Assembly: GCF_016919165.1 (NCBI RefSeq)
Contig: NZ_JAFFPS010000028.1
Coordinates: 9,284 to 73,283 of the forward strand
Reading direction: 5' to 3'
Length of the DNA: 64,000 nucleotides
DNA from: Leptospira chreensis
GTDB lineage: Bacteria > Spirochaetota > Leptospiria > Leptospirales > Leptospiraceae
The notes under the pieces were generated by a model. That model worked only from the letters and a program-made list of their open reading frames with translations. It had not been told where the DNA came from and ran no database searches. Positions 33,690 through 42,459 of this stretch are shown piece after piece. Position 1 is the stretch's first letter. Every line of letters begins with the position of its first letter. Made by a program: the position numbers and the translations under genes.

Positions 33690-35561
33690 ATGAACCAACT
33701 CAGAAGAATTAATTTATTTCTATCCATTCTAATTTTTATCTCCTGCGGCTCAAATTTTCCAGAACGTCCCCTCATCCAATATACCTTCGAAACTAAGTCT
33801 TTGGACCAAATCCTGTCAGGCGAGGCTGTTTGGTCAAAAGCACACGAACTCAAATATAACTTTGGTTATTGGAAACCTTCTGTTTGGGTGAAGTTTGACA
33901 TCTCCAATCCTGATGAAGAAACCAATGATTATATTTTGGAATTGGAAGCTCCCTGGGTGGACCGGGTTTTGTTCGGTTGGGAGATGGGTGGTGTGATCGT
34001 TCAAAAACAATTTGATGGCTCTAAACCTTTCGCGGAAAGAGAAATACAACATAGAAATCCAATTTATAAATTAACTTTAAAGCCTTCTGAAACCAAAACA
34101 ATATATGCTAATATACAAAATTCGGGAATTTTGAGTGCACCTTTTCGGATTTGGAAGATCAATTCATTTTTCGACAGGATGGAAAGAGATTATATTGCCA
34201 ATGGAATTTATTTCGGGATCATTCTTGCTCTATTGTTATACAACTTACTCATTTATGTCAGTGTTCGAGAAAAAGCCTATGTATATTATTGTATGTATTT
34301 GGCAACACTCGCAATCAACTACTCACTACTCGGAGGGTTTTTTAAACAATTATTCCTTCCGAATGTAGCGATGTCGGTCAAACCCTATCTTTATGTTTCT
34401 GTAAACGCATCTCTTACCTTTGTGGGTCTTTTTTCGTTAACATTCCTGAATTTAAAAAAGGTAAATCTACTTTTGCACCGTTTGATACTTTTGAGTGTGA
34501 TCACTTTTGGATTTATGGCAATTTTTTCCTTTGTGATCCCCCATAATTGGATCGAAGTTTCTTTTATTTATACCTTCCCTTATATTTTTCTTTTGCTCAT
34601 GTCTGCGGGTGCTTACTCCTATTTGAAGGGAGTGAAGTCTTCTTTGTTTTTTCTTTTTGCTTGGGTCACCTTGTTTATTGGTGTGATTTTTGATTCTTTA
34701 ACAAAGGCCTCGCTCATTCCATCCTCGACTTTCGGTCGTTATGGGGTGCAAATCGGAACAGCATTCGAAGTCATTTTGTTTTCTCTTGCCCTAGGTCGAC
34801 GGTTACGTTTTTTGTTGGAAGAGAATCTCGTTGCACAAAGCCAACTAACGACGATCAAAAAAGATTTGGAGACTGCAAGAAAGATCCAAATGCGCATTTT
34901 ACCAGACAAACTGCCGGATAATCGGAGATTGTCCATGGTTGTCTCCTATCATCCACTCTATGATGTGGGTGGAGATTTTTATGATTATTTCGAATTCTCG
35001 GATGGTTTTGGGCTTGTGATGGCGGATGTGACAGGTCATGGAGTGAGCGCGGCTCTCGACTCCTCCACTGTCAAAATTGCATTTCGTAACGCAAAAGAAT
35101 TTAAAGAATCACCGAAAGAGTTAATCGCGGCTATGAACCGGTTCCTTTGTACAAGTCTTAACGCCCGCTTTGTCAGTGCCGCTTATTTCTATATCGATTT
35201 TTTACAAATGAAATTATACTTTAGTTCTGCGGGGAATCCTCCTTTTGTTTTGATCCGTAATGGAGAGATAGAATCATTCGAATGTCCTGGCCTTTTGCTT
35301 GGCGTTCGGTCTAATTTTGAATACGAACAAAAAGTGATTGGTTTGAAAGAAGGAGACCGTATTTTGATTTTTACGGACGGATTGTACGAAAACCTAAGGC
35401 CAGATGAAGAGCCTGATGCTATTTTGTTTCCAGAAATTAAGCCGCTAGTGGACCTCCCTCAGAATTTGTTCCACACAAATTTGATGAACAGATTGTCCGC
35501 AATGCGACAGGTATCAAAAGATGATATCACTTTGGTTTCTATCGATCTAACGAAGACTTAA
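33690..35561 (+). CDS. 7TMR-DISM receptor linked to a SpoIIE/PP2C-type phosphatase
   Basis: 623 residues from the ATG at 33690. A lipoprotein-like signal (LFLSILIFISCGS) leads into an extracytoplasmic beta-rich 7TMR-DISMED2 domain (about 25-165, including WVKFDISNP and a TIYANIQNSG segment). Seven transmembrane helices follow (about 175-390), starting IANGIYFGIILALLLYNLLIY. A short coiled coil leads to the PP2C-like phosphatase (about 410-620), with metal Asp in GGDFYDYFEF and MADVTGHGVSAAL, and SAGNPPFVLIRNG. By family it dephosphorylates an anti-sigma-factor antagonist in response to an outside signal. No such partner is adjacent. Confidence 0.9.
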   Translation: MNQLRRINLFLSILIFISCGSNFPERPLIQYTFETKSLDQILSGEAVWSKAHELKYNFGYWKPSVWVKFDISNPDEETNDYILELEAPWVDRVLFGWEMGGVIVQKQFDGSKPFAEREIQHRNPIYKLTLKPSETKTIYANIQNSGILSAPFRIWKINSFFDRMERDYIANGIYFGIILALLLYNLLIYVSVREKAYVYYCMYLATLAINYSLLGGFFKQLFLPNVAMSVKPYLYVSVNASLTFVGLFSLTFLNLKKVNLLLHRLILLSVITFGFMAIFSFVIPHNWIEVSFIYTFPYIFLLLMSAGAYSYLKGVKSSLFFLFAWVTLFIGVIFDSLTKASLIPSSTFGRYGVQIGTAFEVILFSLALGRRLRFLLEENLVAQSQLTTIKKDLETARKIQMRILPDKLPDNRRLSMVVSYHPLYDVGGDFYDYFEFSDGFGLVMADVTGHGVSAALDSSTVKIAFRNAKEFKESPKELIAAMNRFLCTSLNARFVSAAYFYIDFLQMKLYFSSAGNPPFVLIRNGEIESFECPGLLLGVRSNFEYEQKVIGLKEGDRILIFTDGLYENLRPDEEPDAILFPEIKPLVDLPQNLFHTNLMNRLSAMRQVSKDDITLVSIDLTKT

Positions 35562-35646
35562 AAGCAGGCCATTGTTTTTATTATTCACCATTTTAAAATA
35601 AATTCTTGCCTGAATGAAAGAAACCTGTTTAATTTCCTGCTAACGA

Positions 35647-37179
35647 ATGCACCTGAATAATTCTTTTTTTGCAGTATTGAAAAGCAATTACCTGTATCTC
35701 GGTGTTGTTTTCTTTTGTTTTTCCCCACTTCTGCTTGTTAGTGCATTCCCTGGTTATTTTTATTGTGAATATGAAATTGGGTATTTTCTGGTATTTCATA
35801 ATGTTACCGAAATCTTTAGTGTTATTGTTTCTTTTTCTATTTTTGGACTCGGTTACTTTTCTTATTCGCAAAGTCGCAATGCCCATACCTTGTTTCTTGG
35901 GGTTGGGTTCCTTGTTGTCGGGTTGATTGACTTTATGCATGCACTGGGGTATACCGGTATGCCTGATTTCATCACCCAAAACTCAGGTAATAAGTCTTCG
36001 CAGTTTTGGATTTTTTCTCGGATGATCACGGCAATGGTTTTGTTTGGTGCTATTTTTATCAAACCACAGGAAAACTACCGTTTGGTAAAAAAGTATTTTT
36101 TGTTATTCTTTGCTCTACTTTTGGCTTTTGTCGTTTTCCTTTTGGTTATTTTTTATTCTGAGTGGATCCCTAAAACCTATGAACAGGGGAAAGGACTAAC
36201 CAACTTCAAAAAAAATGCAGAGTTTGTGATCATTGCCCTCCTCTTTTTTTCTCTCATGATTTATAGAAGAGCTACCTTTTATGTATCGAAAAGGCAAAGG
36301 CAATATTATTTATCTGCTTTTATTGTTTGTATTTTTAGTGAAATGGTTTTTGCCGTGTATACAAGTGTGTTTGATGTATACAATGTCATCGGGCATATCT
36401 ATAAAATTGGTGCTTTTTATTTGATTTATAAGGCAGTTTTTCTCGCCGCAATCAATGATCCTTATGAGAAGTTAATTCAGAGTAACAGGCTTCTTTCCGG
36501 AGAAATTGAAGAAAACAAAGTTTATGCAGAAGTGATCCGGAAGTCTTTGCGAGAAAAAGAAAGTTTGGTCGCAGAAATTTTTCATAGAACCAAAAATTCA
36601 ATTCAGATGGTTCGTTCTATTTTAATGATTCAGGCATCAGATTTTCCAGATGATAAAAATATCCAGGCCATTGTAGAGGATACTTCGATAAAAATCCAAA
36701 CTATGTCATTGGTTCATGACCATTTATATGCCAACAAAGACCTAAGCGAAATTCCAGTTTCTGATTATTTGAATTCGTTAGTTGTTATGGTTCGTGATAC
36801 CTATCCTCCTTCTGGGGCAGAAATTCGCGTAAATATCCAGGTAGGTGAGGGGTCATTACTTCTTGATACTGCCGTTCCCCTGGGGCTTGTGTTTACGGAA
36901 GTACTATCCAATAGTTTTAAATATGCTTTTCCTGATCATAAGGTTGGTGAGATATCGATTCTATTTTCTTTCCAAGAAAATGTATGCCATTTTGAATATG
37001 GTGATAATGGTGTTGGGTTACCTGTAGGGTTTGATTTGTTGAAAGAAAAGAAGTTGGGTTTAAGTTTAGCGAAAACGATCGCAGAGAAACAGATGAGAGG
37101 TACCTTGAGTATTGATGGTACTCAAGGTTTTCGAATGAAGTTGAGTTTCCCTAGTGATTTATACAAGAGAAGGGTTTAG
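35647..37179 (+). CDS. MASE3-like membrane sensor histidine kinase (HisKA_2 type)
   Basis: A 510-residue protein. Seven or eight hydrophobic segments (about 15-270) include FLVVGLIDFMHALGYTGMPD, typical of the MASE3 sensor with its D-x-x-H...Y-x-G-M signature. The kinase belongs to the HisKA_2 group, with phospho-acceptor H313 in AEIFHRTKNSIQ and EVLSNSFKYAFPD as N-box. HATPase boxes are YGDNGVGLP and LGLSLAKTI. Partners of this class often control sigma-factor-linked or light/stress responses. It is 85 bp after the phosphatase gene and may be co-transcribed. Its 3' end overlaps hmuS by 21 nt on the opposite strand. Confidence 0.88.
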   Translation: MHLNNSFFAVLKSNYLYLGVVFFCFSPLLLVSAFPGYFYCEYEIGYFLVFHNVTEIFSVIVSFSIFGLGYFSYSQSRNAHTLFLGVGFLVVGLIDFMHALGYTGMPDFITQNSGNKSSQFWIFSRMITAMVLFGAIFIKPQENYRLVKKYFLLFFALLLAFVVFLLVIFYSEWIPKTYEQGKGLTNFKKNAEFVIIALLFFSLMIYRRATFYVSKRQRQYYLSAFIVCIFSEMVFAVYTSVFDVYNVIGHIYKIGAFYLIYKAVFLAAINDPYEKLIQSNRLLSGEIEENKVYAEVIRKSLREKESLVAEIFHRTKNSIQMVRSILMIQASDFPDDKNIQAIVEDTSIKIQTMSLVHDHLYANKDLSEIPVSDYLNSLVVMVRDTYPPSGAEIRVNIQVGEGSLLLDTAVPLGLVFTEVLSNSFKYAFPDHKVGEISILFSFQENVCHFEYGDNGVGLPVGFDLLKEKKLGLSLAKTIAEKQMRGTLSIDGTQGFRMKLSFPSDLYKRRV

Positions 37180-38211
37180 TTCCTCGCTTTTATTCGTATA
37201 TTCTCTCGATAGTTGGAACCAATGGTTTGATTGTGGAATTCCGGGTTTACGTTTTCCAAACATTTGTAAGATCAGAATTCCATCATTGTCAAAAACTTCG
37301 ACAGAAGTTACGAGCCCATCTCTAGTTGGTTTGTCGACGATGTATACGGATTCAATCCTATCGGTTCTTAGATGTAAATTGAATTCAGGATCCAATACAT
37401 TGAACCAAGGCCCCATCGGTTCTAATTTTTGAATTTTTCCCGTGTGGATTTGGATCATTCCTGGGTTTCCAACAAAGATCATAATGTCCAATTCTAATTT
37501 GCTTGCCTGTTTCATTAAATTTAGAAATTCTTCTGTCGAAATCTTAAAAGAGAACTTACCACTAGCGGCTTTGAGAGAAAATTCTCGGGAGTATTGAAAC
37601 TTACGAAGTAAAGAAAAGAAATCATGTGTATCTTCGAGTTTGCCCCATGCTTCTAAAAATTGTGGAATGTCTTTCGGGTCGTTGGTTTCTGTTTTTGGGG
37701 GCGTTGCCCCTGTTGGTGTGGTAAAGGTTTGTGTCTCATCCACAAATTGGTTTTTAATACTTTCCCAACCATCGACTAACGATTTTTCTGTTTGGTAGAT
37801 TTTGTGAACTGCTTCGCCTTTTGAGTCAAAGAATTGAAAACTACACATCACGTCGTTTTCTCTTGGTTCTTCTGCATAAAATCCGTATTTCCAATCTTTA
37901 AGAAAAATTCGAAGGTCTATGTCTTCGCCAACCGCAAGAGCCGTTTGTCCATTGACCGATACATCTTTGTAGACTCCCTTTCTTTCGTGAACACAAGATT
38001 CGTTTCGGGTGAGCGCCATCACATAACCGAGTTTTGTTGTTTCGAGTAAAAATCCTGCCCAGTCTGGTTTAAGAAGTTTTACAGAAGGTCCAATTTTTGT
38101 GGCAAGTAGTTCCGCTTCACTTACTTTTAAATGTTTGGCAGCGTCACGGATTCTGAGTTTGGGCATTTCTTTTGTTAGATTTTCCCATTGTTGTTTTAAG
38201 TTTTCATTCAT
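37159..38211 (-). CDS. hmuS: HemS/HmuS-family heme-handling protein
   Basis: A 350-residue protein, the normal length for the two-repeat HemS/ChuS/PhuS family. The first half contains LRIRDAAKHLKVSEAELLAT, typical of the N-terminal repeat, and TRNESCVHERKGVY. The second shows IMIFVGNPGMIQIHTGKIQK and FNLHLRTDRI, which match the heme-pocket part of the family, including conserved His residues. It binds imported heme in the cytoplasm and passes it on or degrades it. It is the last gene of the hmuTUVS operon and overlaps hmuV by 4 nt. Confidence 0.9.
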   Translation of the reverse strand: MNENLKQQWENLTKEMPKLRIRDAAKHLKVSEAELLATKIGPSVKLLKPDWAGFLLETTKLGYVMALTRNESCVHERKGVYKDVSVNGQTALAVGEDIDLRIFLKDWKYGFYAEEPRENDVMCSFQFFDSKGEAVHKIYQTEKSLVDGWESIKNQFVDETQTFTTPTGATPPKTETNDPKDIPQFLEAWGKLEDTHDFFSLLRKFQYSREFSLKAASGKFSFKISTEEFLNLMKQASKLELDIMIFVGNPGMIQIHTGKIQKLEPMGPWFNVLDPEFNLHLRTDRIESVYIVDKPTRDGLVTSVEVFDNDGILILQMFGKRKPGIPQSNHWFQLSREYTNKSEELNPSLV

Positions 38212-38987
38212 ATTGTTTCTCCTATGATTTCTGGAATGATAAAATTACCTTCAGGTGCATTTAAAATTCTTGTTTTGATTCCAAATGCAGTTTCTAAGTT
38301 TTCGATCGTGAGTACATCATTTGGTTTCCCAGACTTAATGATCTTCCCTTTGTGGAGTAGGGTCACCTTGTCTGCATACTGGGCTGCTAGGTTTAAATCG
38401 TGTAAGATCATAAAAACCGCATAACCTTGGTCTGCCATATGCCTACAGATATTGAGAGTTTTGTATTGGTTGGGGATATCCAAAGCAGATACCGGTTCAT
38501 CAAGGAATATATACCGAGGTGGTGTTTCCCAGGCTTGCGCTAAGATCCTACCAAAGTTGATCTTTTGTCTCTCTCCGCCGGAAAGAGTGGCATAGTTTTG
38601 TTCTCTTTGTTCAATAGAATCAGTAATCTTCAAACAAGTTTGAACAATTTCTTTATCCCTAGAGACATCTGTTGGATGGGGGTGTCGACCGAGTGCGATC
38701 ACGGCTTCCGAATGAATGGGGAAGGTGATGTTTGTCTCTTGTGTGAGAACGGCTCTGATCCGGGCCAACTGGCTTTTGGAGTAATTCCGTAATTCGATTC
38801 CATCCAAATATATATTTCCCTTTTGTGGGATTATATCACCACATAACATATGAAAGAGGGAAGATTTACCAGCACCATTGCGCCCAATTAATACATGGAG
38901 TTCCCCTGGCTTGATTTCTAACTCTATTTGGGAGAGGATTTGTTTGGATCCAATCGAATAGTCTAAGTCGATAGCTTGTATTGTCAT
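38208..38987 (-). CDS. hmuV: Heme ABC transporter ATP-binding protein HmuV
   Basis: A 259-residue ABC ATPase of the FecCD-coupled class. Walker A is GRNGAGKSS at 35-43, the signature LSGGERQKINFGRILAQA at 135-152, and Walker B YIFLDEPVSALD at 159-170. The H-loop His is in ILHDLNLAAQYAD. The A-L-G-R-x-P-H segment near 98-104 is typical of iron and heme importers. It powers uptake through HmuU. Both borders overlap the neighbouring genes by ATGA. Confidence 0.93.
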   Translation of the reverse strand: MTIQAIDLDYSIGSKQILSQIELEIKPGELHVLIGRNGAGKSSLFHMLCGDIIPQKGNIYLDGIELRNYSKSQLARIRAVLTQETNITFPIHSEAVIALGRHPHPTDVSRDKEIVQTCLKITDSIEQREQNYATLSGGERQKINFGRILAQAWETPPRYIFLDEPVSALDIPNQYKTLNICRHMADQGYAVFMILHDLNLAAQYADKVTLLHKGKIIKSGKPNDVLTIENLETAFGIKTRILNAPEGNFIIPEIIGETI

Positions 38988-39970
38988 GTAGAGTGCATCC
39001 TTTTTCTGATCAAACTAAGAAAGAAAGGCGATCCCAGTAGTGCTGTTGCAATCCCTACAGGAATTTCGGAAGGAGCAATGATCACGCGGCAAATCGCATC
39101 CGCAAAACAAAGTAGTCCCCCACCTAAAATGTAAGTTGTGATGAGTAGATACCTATAGTCCTGTCCAATGGCAAGCCTGACGATATGAGGTACTGCCAAA
39201 CCAACGAATCCAATGTTACCTACAATTGAAACACAAGTCCCTACACTCACACCAATTAAGAGGATGATGGAGGTTTTTAAAATTTCAGTGGAGATTCCTA
39301 AGTGTGTTGCTTCTCTCTCTCCCAGGATAAATACATTCAATTGTTTTGCAATGAAGGGACTTACGAGAAGTGGTAATACAAAAAAACAGGAAAATGATTT
39401 TAAGAGATTCCAGGAGGCACCACCTAAACTCCCCATATTCCAAAGGGAAAGGTTCCTAAGTTGTGCTTCGTTTGCGATGTAACTCAAAATTCCAATCGCT
39501 GAAAAACAAATTGCATTGACTGCAATTCCGGAGAGTAACATTGCAAAAATATCGGTTCTTCCTTTTGATTTTGCAAAAAAGAAAATGATAAAGGAAGATA
39601 AAATGCCTCCAACAAAAGAGAAGAGAACAACACTCCAGATCGAATGTAAAAATGGGATGGAACTACCGAGTACAATGGCAATGGAAGCAAATAAAGAACA
39701 ACCTGCTGTGATTCCAATCAGGCCTGGATCTACTATAGGATTTCTAAATAATCCTTGAGCCAGAGCACCAGACCAAGCAAGAGATCCTCCTACCATGAGT
39801 CCGAGAAGAATCCTTGGTACGCGTAACTCAAAAAATACTCGAGCTTCCATACTATCACTGAGGAATAAATCTCCCCAGTGAATGTTCATCGCTCCGAATA
39901 ACGAAGATGCGAATGCAGAAAAAATAGTAAAGGTTATGCAGAAGGTGATAAAAAGAATTTTTTTCTTCAT
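38984..39970 (-). CDS. hmuU: Heme ABC transporter permease HmuU (FecCD family)
   Basis: 328 residues from the ATG at 39970, which overlaps the hmuT stop as ATGA; a start 15 nt earlier was rejected. About ten hydrophobic helices are present. Family motifs include LRVPRILLGLMVGGSLAWSG, GLFRNPIVDPGLIGITAG and IGFVGLAVPHIVRLAIGQDY, the last containing the coupling helix for the ATPase, and PSEIPVGIATALLGSPFFL near the end. It forms the inner-membrane channel for heme with HmuV and takes substrate from HmuT. Confidence 0.93.
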   Translation of the reverse strand: MKKKILFITFCITFTIFSAFASSLFGAMNIHWGDLFLSDSMEARVFFELRVPRILLGLMVGGSLAWSGALAQGLFRNPIVDPGLIGITAGCSLFASIAIVLGSSIPFLHSIWSVVLFSFVGGILSSFIIFFFAKSKGRTDIFAMLLSGIAVNAICFSAIGILSYIANEAQLRNLSLWNMGSLGGASWNLLKSFSCFFVLPLLVSPFIAKQLNVFILGEREATHLGISTEILKTSIILLIGVSVGTCVSIVGNIGFVGLAVPHIVRLAIGQDYRYLLITTYILGGGLLCFADAICRVIIAPSEIPVGIATALLGSPFFLSLIRKRMHST

Positions 39971-40815
39971 TCCAACTGCTTCCACTTATCATTGAGTGTT
40001 TTTAAAACTACAGGTAGCCTTGGACCAAACCCAAGTAGAAGTAAATCATCAACTAAAATTAAATTCTTTTCTTTGCCTGCGCGAGTGAATTCCATTCCGT
40101 TGATTTCCCAAATGGCTTTTTCACCACCAAATCCTTGTGCCGATTTTTCTGGCATCAGAATGATATCGGGATTTGTTTTTGCTAAGGCTTCGCTAGTCAG
40201 CGGTTTGTATTCAGAAAATTCGTTCACGGCGTTTTTTGCACCGGAGAGTTCGATCATGGCATGAGCGGCAGTTCCCGTCCCAGCAATAAAAACAGAACTT
40301 GGATTTCGTGAATAGATGAAGAGAACCTTTAGATTACTTTTTTTGATTTTAAGTTTTTGGATTTGTTCTTTGATCGATTTTGCTAAACTTTCTGCTTCTT
40401 TTTGTTTGCCGAAAATTTTTCCAATCTCTAACACTCGATTGCTTGGGGTTTCTAGTTTGTATTCATCTGGAAACAATAGAAGGGGAATCCCTGCGTCTTT
40501 TAAGTTTTGGAGGGTCGCTGGTGGACCTGCGGATTCTAAACCAATCACTTGTGTGGGTTTCACGTTTAAAATCCCTTCACTTGTCAGTGTTCTTTGGTAA
40601 CCAACATTCGGAAGTGAAGTTGCTTGTTTTGGGAAATAGGATGTGGAATCTACAGCAACCAATTGGCTTTCGAGTTGGAGTGCGTAAATAATTTCAGTGA
40701 CTGTACCGTTTACAGAAACAATTCGATGGGTCGTTTCTGCATTTATGGCTGATGATAGAACCATCAGGGATGCCAAAATGGTTCCTAATGTTTTGGTCGA
40801 GTTGAGTTGAATCAT
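39967..40815 (-). CDS. hmuT: Periplasmic heme-binding protein HmuT
   Basis: 282 residues from the ATG at 40815; the longer frame to 40935 would cross the Fur-like repeat and spoil the signal peptide. A Sec signal ends at LMVLSSAINA. The mature part opens with HRIVSVNGTVTEIIYALQLE, matching the HmuT/PhuT N-lobe, and contains VDSTSYFPKQ, NVGYQRTLTSEGILNVKPTQ and FGPRLPVVLKTLN. In PhuT/ShuT a Tyr ligates heme, and Y94-equivalent positions exist in VGYQRTLT. It is the first gene of the operon. Confidence 0.9.
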   Translation of the reverse strand: MIQLNSTKTLGTILASLMVLSSAINAETTHRIVSVNGTVTEIIYALQLESQLVAVDSTSYFPKQATSLPNVGYQRTLTSEGILNVKPTQVIGLESAGPPATLQNLKDAGIPLLLFPDEYKLETPSNRVLEIGKIFGKQKEAESLAKSIKEQIQKLKIKKSNLKVLFIYSRNPSSVFIAGTGTAAHAMIELSGAKNAVNEFSEYKPLTSEALAKTNPDIILMPEKSAQGFGGEKAIWEINGMEFTRAGKEKNLILVDDLLLLGFGPRLPVVLKTLNDKWKQLE

Positions 40816-40853
40816 GATCCAAGGTTCGAGGAGAAGGGAGGAAACGTCAATAC

Positions 40854-40921
40854 AAAAGAGAATGAGTCTCAAAGTACTTGACGGAATTCGGAGGTACAAA
40901 AAATGAGACTCATTCTCTTTT
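40854..40921. promoter_or_regulatory. Inverted pair of Fur-box-like sites in the divergent heme promoter
   Basis: The 18-nt arms 40854-40871 and 40904-40921 are perfectly complementary. Each contains TGAGACTCATTCTC on one strand, which agrees with the Fur 7-1-7 consensus TGATAATCATTATCA at 11 of 15 positions. One arm is 39 bp before the hmuT start and the other is 13 bp before the ATG of the divergent lipoprotein gene, so each unit has its own site. Iron-dependent repression by a Fur-type protein is the natural reading. Confidence 0.75.
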
Positions 40922-40934
40922 AGGAAAATGACCA

Positions 40935-41660
40935 ATGAAACAACTCCGCAAATTGACTCTGATTCTTACCCTACTAGTAGTGGGTTCCCTCTCGATTGCA
41001 TGTCCTGACGAATCGAGCGATAATAATAATACTTCCCTTGGATTGTTAGCTCTTGCTGCGAACTTCGAAGACCCCAATACCGTTTGTGAAAAAACCATCG
41101 ATGCATCTTATACATCAGGCACTTATGCAGCACTTTGTAAGCCGGTTGCTGGAAATGGAAATTTTGTTCGAATCGAGAACTTAAAAGCTCTAGGAGACAA
41201 TGGCTATTTTTATTTTTTCTTAGGTTATAAAACGGCTCCTACTGCTACGGCTCCCACTTTGACTGGCCAGTATTCTTTTGTAGTTGGTAAATCTGTTTCC
41301 AGTGCCAATCCATACGCTTGGTTTCGGAATAAAGATTACGGAAACTACCAAGGAGGTCAGGTCGATTCCGGTGCTAACCCAACTCTGTCCTTAGCAAATG
41401 CTACTGATGTTTGTATTAGCATTGGAAACTCTACAACTGCTGCTCCTTCAGTTCATTTCTGGGCAACTGGTGTGAACGGAGCTGATTGTAAAGTTAGAGG
41501 TTCGCTTAATAATGATAATGCGATCATTAAGTATTCTTCTTGGCCTGATGCAAGCAATGTCTTGGCAACGGCGGATACTATTCCTGCATACTTCCGTTTT
41601 TCAAGCACAGCTTTATTAACAGCAACAAAAGTCCACGTATCCACAAAACCAATCCTATAA
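40935..41660 (+). CDS. Lipoprotein of the heme-uptake locus
   Basis: A 241-residue protein with a clear lipoprotein signal (LLVVGSLSIAC, Cys about 23), then a polar linker (DESSDNNNTS) and a small hydrophobic patch LGLLALAANF. The mature part is beta-rich with four or more Cys (TVCEK, AALCK, DVCIS, ADCKV) that could form disulfides. It has one His in the VHFWATGV segment and one in KVHVST. No family was recognised. Position under the Fur-like site and ahead of the HmuY-like gene suggests a surface heme- or hemoprotein-binding role. Confidence 0.75.
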   Translation: MKQLRKLTLILTLLVVGSLSIACPDESSDNNNTSLGLLALAANFEDPNTVCEKTIDASYTSGTYAALCKPVAGNGNFVRIENLKALGDNGYFYFFLGYKTAPTATAPTLTGQYSFVVGKSVSSANPYAWFRNKDYGNYQGGQVDSGANPTLSLANATDVCISIGNSTTAAPSVHFWATGVNGADCKVRGSLNNDNAIIKYSSWPDASNVLATADTIPAYFRFSSTALLTATKVHVSTKPIL

Positions 41661-41731
41661 TTTTAATAATGTAGGATTTGCCAAAGGACTTCCGGGTTCT
41701 TTGGCAAATAAATATAAGAAGAGGCATTCAG

Positions 41732-42427
41732 ATGGCTATAAAATCAAAACTCCAAACATTAAAACATTTCTCATTCGCAATTTTATTAATTATTTTATTT
41801 TTCAATAATTGTTCGCTAAAAAAAGAAGGTGATGGTGATTCCTCCGTTGCATTATTACTTTTAGCTGGGGGAGTGGAAGGTGGTAGTATTCCTTGTACCG
41901 CGCTTCCTGCCAATGCCGTGAACACAACGGGAACTTATACAACGACAGTCAATGCAACTTCAAGTTGTGTTTGGGTGTATGTCAGTCTGAAGTCAAACGG
42001 AGTTAAGGTGGAATCTACTTCGCAATGGGATATTGCTTTAAAAAGATATAATATTCAGACAAATAGTGGGACGAGTGGATCTGGGAGTGGTGGGGCATGT
42101 AAATCGGGCTCTACAAATTTCGCTTCCGCTTTTACTGGTGCAGAATGTACGCCAGTTGTGGACGTTCGGCTCTCCTCTGCTGGTGGAGGACCTGTGACTT
42201 CTTCCTCAGAAAGTATTAATCCTGTAATGGCTGCCCCCCTGGATTTGACTCCGATGCCAGCCGGATATGGCGCTTGGTATACTTATTCTAATACAATTTT
42301 AACTGCCAAAACGGACGTTTATATCATTACCGGCAGTGATGGATCTAAATACGCAATTCAGATGTTGGATTATTATAGCGCCGCAGGAACTTCAGGGACT
42401 CCAAAGTTTCAATGGAAAAAGTTATAA
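41732..42427 (+). CDS. HmuY-like heme-binding lipoprotein
   Basis: 231 residues from the ATG at 41732. A lipoprotein signal (ILLIILFFNNC) is followed by an acidic linker and the hydrophobic patch VALLLLAGG. The body matches the HmuY family: QWDIALKRYNIQTNSGTSG, then GGACKSG, and the end block YIITGSDGSKYAIQMLDYYS with SGTPKFQWKK. In Porphyromonas gingivalis HmuY two His hold heme. No His is present in the mature protein here, so Met (for example the two in NPVMAAPLDLTPMPAG) or other ligands would be needed. The gene is between a lipoprotein gene and the TonB-dependent receptor, matching hmuY-hmuR order in Bacteroidota. Confidence 0.85.
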   Translation: MAIKSKLQTLKHFSFAILLIILFFNNCSLKKEGDGDSSVALLLLAGGVEGGSIPCTALPANAVNTTGTYTTTVNATSSCVWVYVSLKSNGVKVESTSQWDIALKRYNIQTNSGTSGSGSGGACKSGSTNFASAFTGAECTPVVDVRLSSAGGGPVTSSSESINPVMAAPLDLTPMPAGYGAWYTYSNTILTAKTDVYIITGSDGSKYAIQMLDYYSAAGTSGTPKFQWKKL

Positions 42428-42459
42428 TTTCAATCGATTGGATCATCAGTAGATAATGT

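Noticed and set aside
40816..40935. Extended N-terminus of HmuT
   Set aside because: It crosses the Fur-like inverted repeat and gives a poor signal peptide; the ATG at 40815 is followed directly by a normal one.
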